64,000 bases of DNA from Pseudolysinimonas sp051954455. Its GTDB lineage: Bacteria > Actinomycetota > Actinomycetes > Actinomycetales > Microbacteriaceae. Location: contig NZ_JBQCHS010000023.1 in the NCBI RefSeq assembly GCF_051954455.1, positions 1-64,000 on the forward strand, written 5' to 3'. The stretch's first letter is position 1. Every line of letters begins with the position of its first letter. The translations under genes and the position numbers were made by a program. Shown piece by piece: positions 43,217 through 50,610 of this stretch. The notes beneath the pieces are model-generated. The model saw nothing but the letters and a program-made list of their open reading frames with translations. It had not been told where the DNA came from and did not search any database.

Positions 43217-44665
43217 GTGATCGACGCGACCGTCGTCGGCTCCGGGCCGAACGGCCTCGCCGCCGCCCTGACCCTGGCGCGGGCGGGACTGCGGGTGCGG
43301 GTGCTGGAGCGCAACGCGACCATCGGCGGCGGCGCGCGTTCCGCGGAGCTCACCCTGCCGGGATTCGTGCACGACGTCTGCTCGGCCGTGCACCCCGCGG
43401 GGCTGGCGTCGCCGTTCTTCCGGGCGTGGGGCCTGACCGCGCGCGTTCCGTTCGTCGTCCCCGAGGCGTCGTACGCGCATCCCCTCGACGGCGGCCGCGG
43501 CGCGATCGCCTGGCGCGACCTGGCCCGCACGATCGACGGGCTGGGTCGCGACGGCGCCGCCTGGCGTGGCCTGCTCGAGCCGCTCGTGCGCCGGGTCGAC
43601 GCGGTCACCGGGTTCACGCTCGGCCCGCTGCTCCGCGTCCCGCGCGACCCGTTCGCGGCGGTCGCGTTCGGGCTCCGCGCCCTCGACCAGGGCGGATCCG
43701 GATGGAACGGCCGCTTCCGCGCGGACGCCGCGCCCGCGCTCCTCACCGGCGTCACCGCCCATGCCAACGTGCCCCTGCCGTCGATCGCCGCGGCGGGTGC
43801 CGGCCTCATGCTCGCCGCGCAGGCCCACGGCCGCGGCTGGGGTCTGCCCATCGGCGGCACGCAGCGGATCGCGGACGCGATGGCGGACGACGTCCGCGCG
43901 CACGGCGGCGAGATCCTCACGGGCGTCGAGGTGACCGGCCCCGCCGACCTCGAGCCCTCGACCGTCACCCTGCTCGACACCTCGGCGGCGTTCCTCGACC
44001 GGTTCGGCGGCGACCGGCTCCCGACCGGGTACCGCCGGGCGCTCCGCGCGCTCCGGTCCGGAGCCGGGGTCGCGAAGGTCGACTTCGCGCTCTCCGCGCC
44101 GGTGCCGTGGGCCGATCCCGCGATCGCGCAGGCGCCGACCGTGCACCTCGGCGGGACACGGGCCGAGATCGCCTTCTCCGAGAACGAGGTGAGCCGCGGC
44201 CGGGTCGCGGACGCGCCCTACGTCCTCGCGGTGCAGCCGACGCTCGCCGACCCGAGCCGCGCGCCCGAGGGTCGGCACGTGCTCTGGGCCTACCTGCACG
44301 TGCCGAACGGGTCGCCGCTCGATCCGACGGAGCACATCGTCCGCCAGATCGAGCGCTTCGCCCCGGGATTCCGCGACACGATCCTCGCGGCCGTCCCGCG
44401 CACCGCGCCCGACCTCGAGCGCGACAACCCCAACGAGCGGGGCGGCGACATCAGCGGGGGAGCGGCGACCCTGCCGCAGCTCATCCGGCGGCCGATCCTC
44501 TCGCCGGAGCCATGGCGCACCCCGATCGCCGACCTCTACCTCTGCTCGTCGGCCACCGCGCCGGGGCCCGCGGTGCACGGGATGAACGGCTGGTTCGCCG
44601 CGCGGCTCGCGCTCCGCGACCGGTTCGGCATCGCGATGGAGCTGCGCGATCTCGCGCAGAGCTGA
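43217..44665 (+). CDS. FAD-dependent oxidoreductase, phytoene-desaturase (CrtI)-like
   Basis: 482 residues. GTG 43217 gives an immediate dinucleotide-binding motif VVGSGPNGLAAALTLARAG, then VLERNATIGGGARSAEL. The C-terminal FAD motif is LYLCSSATAPGPAVHGMNGW. Proteins of this type are annotated as NAD(P)/FAD-dependent phytoene-dehydrogenase-like oxidoreductases; no other carotenoid gene is nearby, so carotenoid chemistry is not claimed. It stands between a quinone-oxidoreductase gene and metG. Confidence 0.85.
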   Translation: MIDATVVGSGPNGLAAALTLARAGLRVRVLERNATIGGGARSAELTLPGFVHDVCSAVHPAGLASPFFRAWGLTARVPFVVPEASYAHPLDGGRGAIAWRDLARTIDGLGRDGAAWRGLLEPLVRRVDAVTGFTLGPLLRVPRDPFAAVAFGLRALDQGGSGWNGRFRADAAPALLTGVTAHANVPLPSIAAAGAGLMLAAQAHGRGWGLPIGGTQRIADAMADDVRAHGGEILTGVEVTGPADLEPSTVTLLDTSAAFLDRFGGDRLPTGYRRALRALRSGAGVAKVDFALSAPVPWADPAIAQAPTVHLGGTRAEIAFSENEVSRGRVADAPYVLAVQPTLADPSRAPEGRHVLWAYLHVPNGSPLDPTEHIVRQIERFAPGFRDTILAAVPRTAPDLERDNPNERGGDISGGAATLPQLIRRPILSPEPWRTPIADLYLCSSATAPGPAVHGMNGWFAARLALRDRFGIAMELRDLAQS

Positions 44666-44693
44666 ACCGCCGTCACGGGAAACACCCCCTCGT

Positions 44694-44699
44694 TAGACT
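44694..44699 (+). promoter_or_regulatory. metG: TAGACT box, leaderless-type start of metG
   Basis: TAGACT, then 7 nt (CGGGCGC), then ATG 44707. Confidence 0.5.
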
Positions 44700-44706
44700 C
44701 GGGCGC

Positions 44707-46281
44707 ATGTCCTCCGGCGAGTCGTTCTTCGTCACGACGCCGATCTTCTACGTCAACGACGTGCCCCACATCGGCCACGCGTACACCGAGGTGGCCGCAG
44801 ACGTCCTGGCCCGCTGGCACCGCCAGCGCGGCGACGACACCTGGTCGCTGACCGGCACCGACGAGCACGGCCAGAAGATCCTGCGCACCGCGACCGCCAA
44901 CGGGATGGCGCCGCAGGAGTGGGCCGACCGGCTCGTCGAGACGGCGTGGAAGCCGCTGCTCCAGACCGTCGACATCGCCAACGACCAGTACATCCGCACG
45001 ACCGACCCAGCCCACGAGCGGGGGGTGCAGGCCTTCATCCAGCAGCTCCGCGACGACGGCCACATCTACGAGGGCGTCTACGAGGGGTACTACTGCGTCG
45101 GCTGCGAGGAGTACAAGACGCGCGACGAGCTCGTGGAGACCGCCGACGGAGACTACGCCGGCGAGCTGCTGTGCGCGATCCACTCCCGGCCGGTCGAGAT
45201 CCTCAAGGAGAAGAACTACTTCTTCCGGATGAGCGACTTCCAGCAGCAGCTGCTCGACCTCTACGGCTCGCAGCCCGACTTCATCCAGCCGGAGAGCGTG
45301 CGCAACGAGATCATCCAGTTCGTGTCGCAGGGCCTGGAGGACCTCTCGATCTCGCGCTCCAGCTTCGACTGGGGCGTGAAGGTGCCGTGGGACGAGTCGC
45401 ACGTCGTCTACGTGTGGTTCGACGCGCTGCTCAACTACGTCACCGCGATCGGGTACGGCGACCCGCAGCGCGTCGAGGAGTTCCGTCGGCGCTGGCCCGC
45501 CGTCCACCTGGTCGGCAAGGACATCGCCCGCTTCCACGCGGTCATCTGGCCCGCGATGCTCATGGCCGCCGGCCTCCCCGTGCCGAAGCGCGTGTTCGGC
45601 CACGGCTGGCTGCTCGTCGGCGGCGAGAAGATGTCGAAGTCGAAGCTCACCGGGATCGCGCCGCAGCAGATCACGGAGGCGTTCGGCTCGGACGCCTTCC
45701 GCTACTACTTCCTCCGCGCGATCACCTTCGGCCAGGACGGCTCGTTCTCGTGGGAGGACCTGTCGGCCCGCTACCAGGCCGAGCTCGCCAACGGATTCGG
45801 CAACCTCGCCTCGCGCCTGATCGCGATGATCGCGCGCTACCGCGGCGGCGCGATCCCGGAGGCGGAGATCGACGCCGAGATCGCCGAGCTCGCGGCGCGG
45901 GTCACGGCCGACGCCGACGACGCGGTCGGCCGGGTGGAGATCCACCAGGCCATCGCCCACGTCTGGCGACTGGTCGACCGGCTGAACCTCTACATCACCG
46001 AGCAGGAGCCGTGGGTGCTCGCGAAGGACGCGGCCCGGGCGCGCCGGCTCGACCAGGTGCTCGCGACCGCGGCGCACGGGCTCGGAGCGCTCGCCGTCCT
46101 GCTCTCCCCGGTGATGCCGAAGGCGACCGCGCGGCTGTGGACCGCGCTCGGCGGTGAGGGCGCGGTGCAGGACGTTCCGCTCCTCCAGGCCACCGAGTGG
46201 AAGGCGCAGACGACGGGGAGCGTGCAGGCCCTCGAGGCCCTCTTCCCGCGCATCGAGGAGCCGGAGGCGGGAGCCGCGTGA
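44707..46281 (+). CDS. metG: Methionyl-tRNA synthetase
   Basis: 524 residues, class I synthetase charging tRNA-Met. The HIGH motif is PHIGHAYTE (residues 20-28) and the KMSKS loop is EKMSKSKLTG near residue 309. One zinc-binding knuckle is visible (YCVGCEEYKT, then LLCAIHSRP), so it is of the single-knuckle type. The alpha-helical anticodon domain follows; the C-terminal EMAP-like dimerisation domain is absent, as in many actinobacteria. The stop overlaps the TatD gene start (GTGA). Confidence 0.96.
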   Translation: MSSGESFFVTTPIFYVNDVPHIGHAYTEVAADVLARWHRQRGDDTWSLTGTDEHGQKILRTATANGMAPQEWADRLVETAWKPLLQTVDIANDQYIRTTDPAHERGVQAFIQQLRDDGHIYEGVYEGYYCVGCEEYKTRDELVETADGDYAGELLCAIHSRPVEILKEKNYFFRMSDFQQQLLDLYGSQPDFIQPESVRNEIIQFVSQGLEDLSISRSSFDWGVKVPWDESHVVYVWFDALLNYVTAIGYGDPQRVEEFRRRWPAVHLVGKDIARFHAVIWPAMLMAAGLPVPKRVFGHGWLLVGGEKMSKSKLTGIAPQQITEAFGSDAFRYYFLRAITFGQDGSFSWEDLSARYQAELANGFGNLASRLIAMIARYRGGAIPEAEIDAEIAELAARVTADADDAVGRVEIHQAIAHVWRLVDRLNLYITEQEPWVLAKDAARARRLDQVLATAAHGLGALAVLLSPVMPKATARLWTALGGEGAVQDVPLLQATEWKAQTTGSVQALEALFPRIEEPEAGAA

Positions 46282-47231
46282 ACAACCTGGGCGACGACGC
46301 ATTCCTGCGAGCGCGCGAGCGGCCGGCCGACCAGCCGGCTGAGTACCCGCCCCTGCCCGAGGCGCTCGTCGTCCCGGTCTACGACAACCACACCCATCTG
46401 GAGATCCAGGACGGTCTCGAGAGCCTCGACTACCGGGAGCAGCTCGACCGCGCCTCGAGCGTCGGGGTCCGCGGCGTCGTCCAGGTCGGCACCGACCTCG
46501 AGACCTCGCGCTGGAGCGCGGACGTCGCGGCGCGCGAGCCGCGCGTGCTCGCCGCCGTCGCGATCCACCCGAACGAGGCCCCCGAGCTCGAACGGCGGGG
46601 CCTCCTCGACGAGCACCTCGCCGGCATCGAGGAGCTCGCCTCCCGTCCCCGGGTGCGGGCGATCGGTGAGACGGGGCTCGACTTCTACCGCACGGGAGAG
46701 GACGGGCGCGAGGCGCAGATCCGCTCCTTCGAGGCGCACATCGAGATCGCGAAGCGCCACGGGCTCGCCCTGCAGATCCACGATCGCGACGCGCACCGCG
46801 AGGTCGTCGAGGTGCTCGACCGCGTCGGCGCGCCAGAGCGCACGGTGTTCCACTGCTTCTCGGGCGACGCCGCGTTCGCGCAGCTCGTCGCGGAGCGCGG
46901 CTGGTACCTCTCCTTCGCCGGCACCGTCACCTTCAAGAACGTGCAGCAGCTGCGGGACGCGCTCGAGATCGTGCCGCGGTCGACGCTCCTCGTCGAGACC
47001 GATGCGCCGTACCTGACGCCGGTCCCGTTCCGCGGTCGGCCGAACTCCGCCTACCTCATCCCGCTCACGCTGCGGGCGATGGCGGACGTCCTCCACACCG
47101 ATGTGTCGATGCTCGCGGCGCTCATCTCGTCGAACACCGAGCTCGTCTACGGGCAGTGGGACTCCGACCCGGTCGACCCGCCGCCCGGTCCGTTCGAGCC
47201 GCACGACGAGCCGTCCGGGGACGCGCGCTGA
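46278..47231 (+). CDS. tatD: TatD-family metal-dependent hydrolase/DNase
   Basis: 317 residues. The metal-binding YDNHTHLEIQDG near the N-terminus, AIGETGLDFYR (Glu ligand), FHCFSGDAAFAQ and VETDAPYLTPVPFRG (Asp ligand) are all TatD hallmarks. Members are 3'-5' DNases or uncharacterised hydrolases. It lies between metG and rsmA, overlapping both, the standard order in actinobacteria. GTG 46278 is favoured by the GTGA overlap with metG. Confidence 0.92.
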   Translation: MNNLGDDAFLRARERPADQPAEYPPLPEALVVPVYDNHTHLEIQDGLESLDYREQLDRASSVGVRGVVQVGTDLETSRWSADVAAREPRVLAAVAIHPNEAPELERRGLLDEHLAGIEELASRPRVRAIGETGLDFYRTGEDGREAQIRSFEAHIEIAKRHGLALQIHDRDAHREVVEVLDRVGAPERTVFHCFSGDAAFAQLVAERGWYLSFAGTVTFKNVQQLRDALEIVPRSTLLVETDAPYLTPVPFRGRPNSAYLIPLTLRAMADVLHTDVSMLAALISSNTELVYGQWDSDPVDPPPGPFEPHDEPSGDAR

Positions 47232-48061
47232 GCCCACTGCTGGGCCCAGTCGAGGTCCGCGCGCTCGCCGAGGAGCTCGATCTCCAGCCCACCAAGAAGC
47301 TCGGCCAGAACTTCGTCGTCGACGCGAACACGGTGCGTCGCATCGTCCGCACGGCCGGGGTCGAGCCCGGCGACGAGGTGCTCGAGGTGGGGCCCGGGCT
47401 CGGATCGCTGACCCTCGGCCTGCTCGAGGCCGGGGCGCGGGTCACGGCGATCGAGATCGACCCGCGGCTGGCGCGGCGGCTGCCGGTGACCGCCGACGAG
47501 CTCGCGCCCGGCGCGCCGCTCACCGTGATCACCGAGGACGCGCTCCGCGTCGAGGAGCTGCCGGTCGCCCCGCGCCGGCTCGTCGCCAACCTGCCGTACA
47601 ACGTCTCGGTGCCGGTGCTCCTGCACCTGCTCGAGCGGCTGGACTCGCTCGAGAGCGCGCTCGTCATGGTGCAGGCGGAGGTCGGCCAGCGTCTCGCGGC
47701 CGCCCCCGGCTCCAAGGTCTACGGCTCGCCGAGCGTCAAGGCGGCCTGGTACGGGGTGTGGTCGGCGGCCGGGATGGTGAGCCGCCAGGTGTTCTGGCCG
47801 GTCCCGAACGTCGACTCGATCCTCGTCGCGTTCTCGCGGCGTGCGGCGCCCGGCACGGAGGAGGAGCGCCGCGAGGTGTTCCGGCTGGTCGACGCCGCGT
47901 TCGGGCAGCGCCGCAAGATGCTGCGGCAGTCGCTCGGCGAGGTGCTCGGCGGCACCGCGGCGACGAGCGCGCGGCTCGAGCGGGCCGGCGTGGACCCCAC
48001 GGCGCGCGGCGAGGTGCTCGACGTCGACGACTTCCTGAGGATCGTTCGCGCGCCCCGCTGA
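47228..48061 (+). CDS. rsmA: 16S rRNA (adenine1518/1519-N6)-dimethyltransferase, apparent CTG start
   Basis: 277 residues from CTG 47228. Motifs are TKKLGQNFVVD, LEVGPGLGSLTLGLLEAGA (SAM site), IEIDPRL and the catalytic NLPYNVSVPV. No ATG, GTG or TTG gives a start in the expected place: the conserved N-terminus SPLLGPVEVRALAEEL begins right after the TatD stop. CTG 47228 overlaps that stop (CTGA) and has GGGGA 6 nt upstream. The only upstream alternative is GTG 47156, adding 24 residues unlike the family. A GTG-to-CTG change of the normal GTGA overlap is the likely history. Confidence 0.9.
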   Translation: MSPLLGPVEVRALAEELDLQPTKKLGQNFVVDANTVRRIVRTAGVEPGDEVLEVGPGLGSLTLGLLEAGARVTAIEIDPRLARRLPVTADELAPGAPLTVITEDALRVEELPVAPRRLVANLPYNVSVPVLLHLLERLDSLESALVMVQAEVGQRLAAAPGSKVYGSPSVKAAWYGVWSAAGMVSRQVFWPVPNVDSILVAFSRRAAPGTEEERREVFRLVDAAFGQRRKMLRQSLGEVLGGTAATSARLERAGVDPTARGEVLDVDDFLRIVRAPR

Positions 48062-48107
48062 GGGGTGGCACCGGGACGAGGGGTGTCCGCCGTTCGGGGG
48101 ACCGCAC

Positions 48108-48113
48108 TAGAGT
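48108..48113 (+). promoter_or_regulatory. Possible -10 box of the DUF2510 gene
   Basis: TAGAGT about 50 nt before GTG 48165; unlike its neighbours this gene then has a short leader with a GAGAGAAG ribosome site. Confidence 0.3.
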
Positions 48114-48164
48114 CCTGCCCAGCGCGCGGGACCGGGCCCGGCGCCCGATCGAGAGAAGCACGCC

Positions 48165-48671
48165 GTGGACGCGGTGCCGGTCACAGCAGGGTGGTACGCG
48201 GATCCCCTCCGCGTCGCCGTGCTGCGCTGGTGGACCGGCGAGGGCTGGAGCGGTCACACCTCCGACGACGCGACGGCGGCTCCCGACCCCGTGCCCTTCG
48301 ATGGCGCCGGGCTCCCGGCGCCCGACCCCGCACAGACGGGTGGGTGGGACTCTCCGGACGCCGCTGAGAGTCTCCGCGTCGCCGGGCTCTGGCGCGAGGC
48401 CGCCGGACGGATCCGCGACCTCGTCGCGCGCCGCACCGCCGTCGTGCACGTGCTCGTCGACGACCTCGCGCCGATCGTCATCGACACCCGCTACCGGGCC
48501 TACGGCTGGCGCTACCCGCTCGCCGGGCTGCCGCCGTCGCCGCAGCGGATCGCGGTCGAGGTCGTGCCGTCCGCGCCGCTCGCCCCGACCGTGTTCGGCA
48601 TGCGCAACGGCGCCGTCGCGGAGCTGCTCGACCAGCTCGAGCACCTCGCGCAGGTCGAGGCGGCGGCCTGA
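48165..48671 (+). CDS. DUF2510-containing hypothetical protein
   Basis: 168 residues. The N-terminus AGWYADPLRVAVLRWWTGEGWSGH is a DUF2510 domain, an actinobacterial Trp-rich motif usually at the cytoplasmic N-terminus of proteins. The rest is mixed alpha/beta with no membrane segment (VVHVLVDDLAPIVIDTRYRAYGW). GTG 48165 has GAGAGAAG upstream. Function unknown; it separates rsmA from ispE. Confidence 0.7.
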   Translation: MDAVPVTAGWYADPLRVAVLRWWTGEGWSGHTSDDATAAPDPVPFDGAGLPAPDPAQTGGWDSPDAAESLRVAGLWREAAGRIRDLVARRTAVVHVLVDDLAPIVIDTRYRAYGWRYPLAGLPPSPQRIAVEVVPSAPLAPTVFGMRNGAVAELLDQLEHLAQVEAAA

Positions 48672-48692
48672 GTCACGCCCCGAACGGGTGAC

Positions 48693-48698
48693 TAGGCT
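48693..48698 (+). promoter_or_regulatory. ispE: TAGGCT box, leaderless-type start of ispE
   Basis: TAGGCT, then 6 nt (CTCCCC), then ATG 48705. Confidence 0.5.
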
Positions 48699-48704
48699 CT
48701 CCCC

Positions 48705-49634
48705 ATGGGGAGCCCGAGCGCCGGCCGCGAGGTCCACGTCCGGGCTCCGGGCAAGATCAACGTCTTCCTCGGAGTCGGATCCTTGCAGGACGACGGCTAC
48801 CACGACGTCGCCATCGCCTATCAGGCGGTCTCGCTCTGCGAGGACGTGCGCGTCACCGCGGCCGACGGGTTCTCGGTCGCGGTGAGCGGCTCGGTCGAGC
48901 TCGGCCGTGTGCCCACCGACGACCGCAACATCGCGATCCGCGCCGCGCGCCTGCTCGCCGAGCGCACCGGCTATCGCGGCGGGGTCCACATCGACATCGA
49001 GAAGCACGTGCCGGTGACGGGCGGCATGGGCGGGGGCTCCGCCGACGCGGCCGCGACGCTGCTCGCCTGCGACACGCTCTGGGGCACCGAGCTGCCGCGC
49101 GACGCGATGCTGGATCTGGCGCGGCGCCTCGGCGCCGATGTCCCGTTCGCGCTCACCGGCGGCACGGCGATCGGCACCGGTCGCGGCGACGAGCTCTCGC
49201 CCGCGCTCGCCAAGGGCACCTTCCACTGGGTGCTCGCGCTCGCCGACTTCGGTCTCTCGACGCCGGAGGTGTACGCCGAGCTCGATGCGCACCGGGCCCG
49301 CCACCGCGCCGACATCTCGCCCGCCGAGACGGCGCCGACGGTCGACGCCGACGTGCTGCAGGCGCTCCGGGCCGGTGACCCGCAGATGCTCGCGGTCGCG
49401 CTCCACAACGACCTGCAGGCGGCCGCGCTGCACCTCTCCCCGGAGCTCGGCGACGTGCTCGAGCTGGGGGAGCGCAACGGGGCGCTGGCCGGCATCGTCT
49501 CCGGATCCGGTCCGACCGTCGCCTTCCTGACCGCGGATCTCGATGCCGCCCTGGAGCTGCAGGTCGCGCTCTCCGCGGCGCAGCTGCGGGTCGTCCGTGC
49601 GACGGGTCCCGTGCACGGCGCGCGCGTCATCTGA
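48705..49634 (+). CDS. ispE: 4-diphosphocytidyl-2-C-methyl-D-erythritol kinase
   Basis: 309-residue GHMP kinase of the MEP isoprenoid pathway, phosphorylating CDP-methylerythritol. VRAPGKINVFLGVG at the N-terminus and the ATP-binding PVTGGMGGGSADAAATLL near residue 105 are characteristic. The C-terminal GIVSGSGPTVAFL motif is present. The gene is in the usual actinobacterial order rsmA-ispE-ABC-F, here interrupted by a DUF2510 and an F420-type gene. Confidence 0.94.
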   Translation: MGSPSAGREVHVRAPGKINVFLGVGSLQDDGYHDVAIAYQAVSLCEDVRVTAADGFSVAVSGSVELGRVPTDDRNIAIRAARLLAERTGYRGGVHIDIEKHVPVTGGMGGGSADAAATLLACDTLWGTELPRDAMLDLARRLGADVPFALTGGTAIGTGRGDELSPALAKGTFHWVLALADFGLSTPEVYAELDAHRARHRADISPAETAPTVDADVLQALRAGDPQMLAVALHNDLQAAALHLSPELGDVLELGERNGALAGIVSGSGPTVAFLTADLDAALELQVALSAAQLRVVRATGPVHGARVI

Positions 49635-49640
49635 CCGGCG

Positions 49641-49646
49641 TAGCGT
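49641..49646 (+). promoter_or_regulatory. TAGCGT box, leaderless-type start
   Basis: TAGCGT, then 7 nt (CACGAGG), then GTG 49654. The AGG could also serve weakly as a ribosome site. Confidence 0.45.
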
Positions 49647-49653
49647 CACGAGG

Positions 49654-50589
49654 GTGACCATCTCGCTCGGCTACCAGATCCCCAACTTCAGCTACCCCGG
49701 CGGCGTCGAGGCGCTGTTCGACACGGTCGTCGCGCAGGCGCGCGACGCGGAGGCCTCGGGCTTCGACACGGTCCTCGTGATGGACCACTTCTACCAGCTG
49801 CCCGGCCTCGGAACCCCCGATCAACCGATGCTCGAGGCGTACTCGACGCTCGCCGCGCTGGCGGCGTCGACGAGCTCCATCCAGCTCTCGGCGCTCGTCA
49901 CCGGCAACACCTACCGCAACCCGACCCTGCTGGCGAAGACGGTCTCGACCCTCGACGTCATCAGCCACGGCCGCGCGATCCTCGGGCTCGGGGCCGGCTG
50001 GTTCGAGATGGAGCACGAGCAGCTCGGCTTCGACTTCGACACCTTCACCGAGCGGTTCGAGAAGCTCGACGAGGCGCTGCAGATCATCCACCCCATGCTG
50101 CGCGACGAGCGCCCCGAGTTCACCGGCAGGTGGTACCGGGCACACGGCGCGATGAACGTTCCGCGCTACCGCGAGAGCGTGCCGATCATGCTCGGCGGCC
50201 AGGGCGAGCGCAAGACCTTCCGGCTCGCGGCCCGGTACGCGGACCACATGAACATCATCTGCGCGCTGCCCGACCTCCCGCGGAAGATCGAGGTGCTCCG
50301 GCAGCGGTGCGAGGAGATCGACCGCGATCCGGCGACCCTGAAGACGAGCTATCTCACGAGCGTCGGCCTCGTCGAGACGCCGGCGGAGGCCGACGAACTG
50401 CTCGCCGGCGTGCCGGAGGACCGGCGCGCCGGCGTGTTCGTCGGCACGGCCGACGTGATCGCCGACCGGATCGCGAACGAGGTGCTCGGCGCCGGGCTCG
50501 ACGGCGTCATCGTCAACGCGCCGCGCAACGGCCACGTGCCGGGGGTCGTCTCGACGCTCGGCGCGGCGCTCGCACCGCTCGTCGGGTGA
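49654..50589 (+). CDS. LLM-class F420-dependent oxidoreductase
   Basis: 311 residues. GTG 49654 gives SLGYQIPNFSYPGGVEALFDTVVAQARDAEASGFDTVLVMDHFYQLPG, the typical N-terminus of luciferase-like F420 enzymes. RAILGLGAGWFEMEHEQLGF and PIMLGGQGERKTFRLAARYADHMN are further family motifs. Hydride transfer from reduced F420 to an unknown substrate is inferred from the family. It lies between ispE and the ABC-F gene, each with its own -10-like box. Confidence 0.88.
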   Translation: MTISLGYQIPNFSYPGGVEALFDTVVAQARDAEASGFDTVLVMDHFYQLPGLGTPDQPMLEAYSTLAALAASTSSIQLSALVTGNTYRNPTLLAKTVSTLDVISHGRAILGLGAGWFEMEHEQLGFDFDTFTERFEKLDEALQIIHPMLRDERPEFTGRWYRAHGAMNVPRYRESVPIMLGGQGERKTFRLAARYADHMNIICALPDLPRKIEVLRQRCEEIDRDPATLKTSYLTSVGLVETPAEADELLAGVPEDRRAGVFVGTADVIADRIANEVLGAGLDGVIVNAPRNGHVPGVVSTLGAALAPLVG

Positions 50590-50597
50590 CGCCCGCC

Positions 50598-50603
50598 TAG
50601 GCT
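50598..50603 (+). promoter_or_regulatory. TAGGCT box, leaderless-type start of the ABC-F gene
   Basis: TAGGCT, then 7 nt (CGACGGG), then ATG 50611; the 13-nt string differs by one base from that before the lipoprotein gene at 34852. Confidence 0.5.
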
Positions 50604-50610
50604 CGACGGG

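Noticed and set aside
43217..44665. A carotenoid desaturase assignment (crtI)
   Set aside because: The fold fits, but no crtB, crtE or other carotenoid gene is adjacent, and this branch of the family is broad.
47156..48061. GTG 47156 as the rsmA start
   Set aside because: It would add 24 Arg-rich residues overlapping tatD, without family support; CTG 47228 fits the conserved N-terminus and ribosome site.
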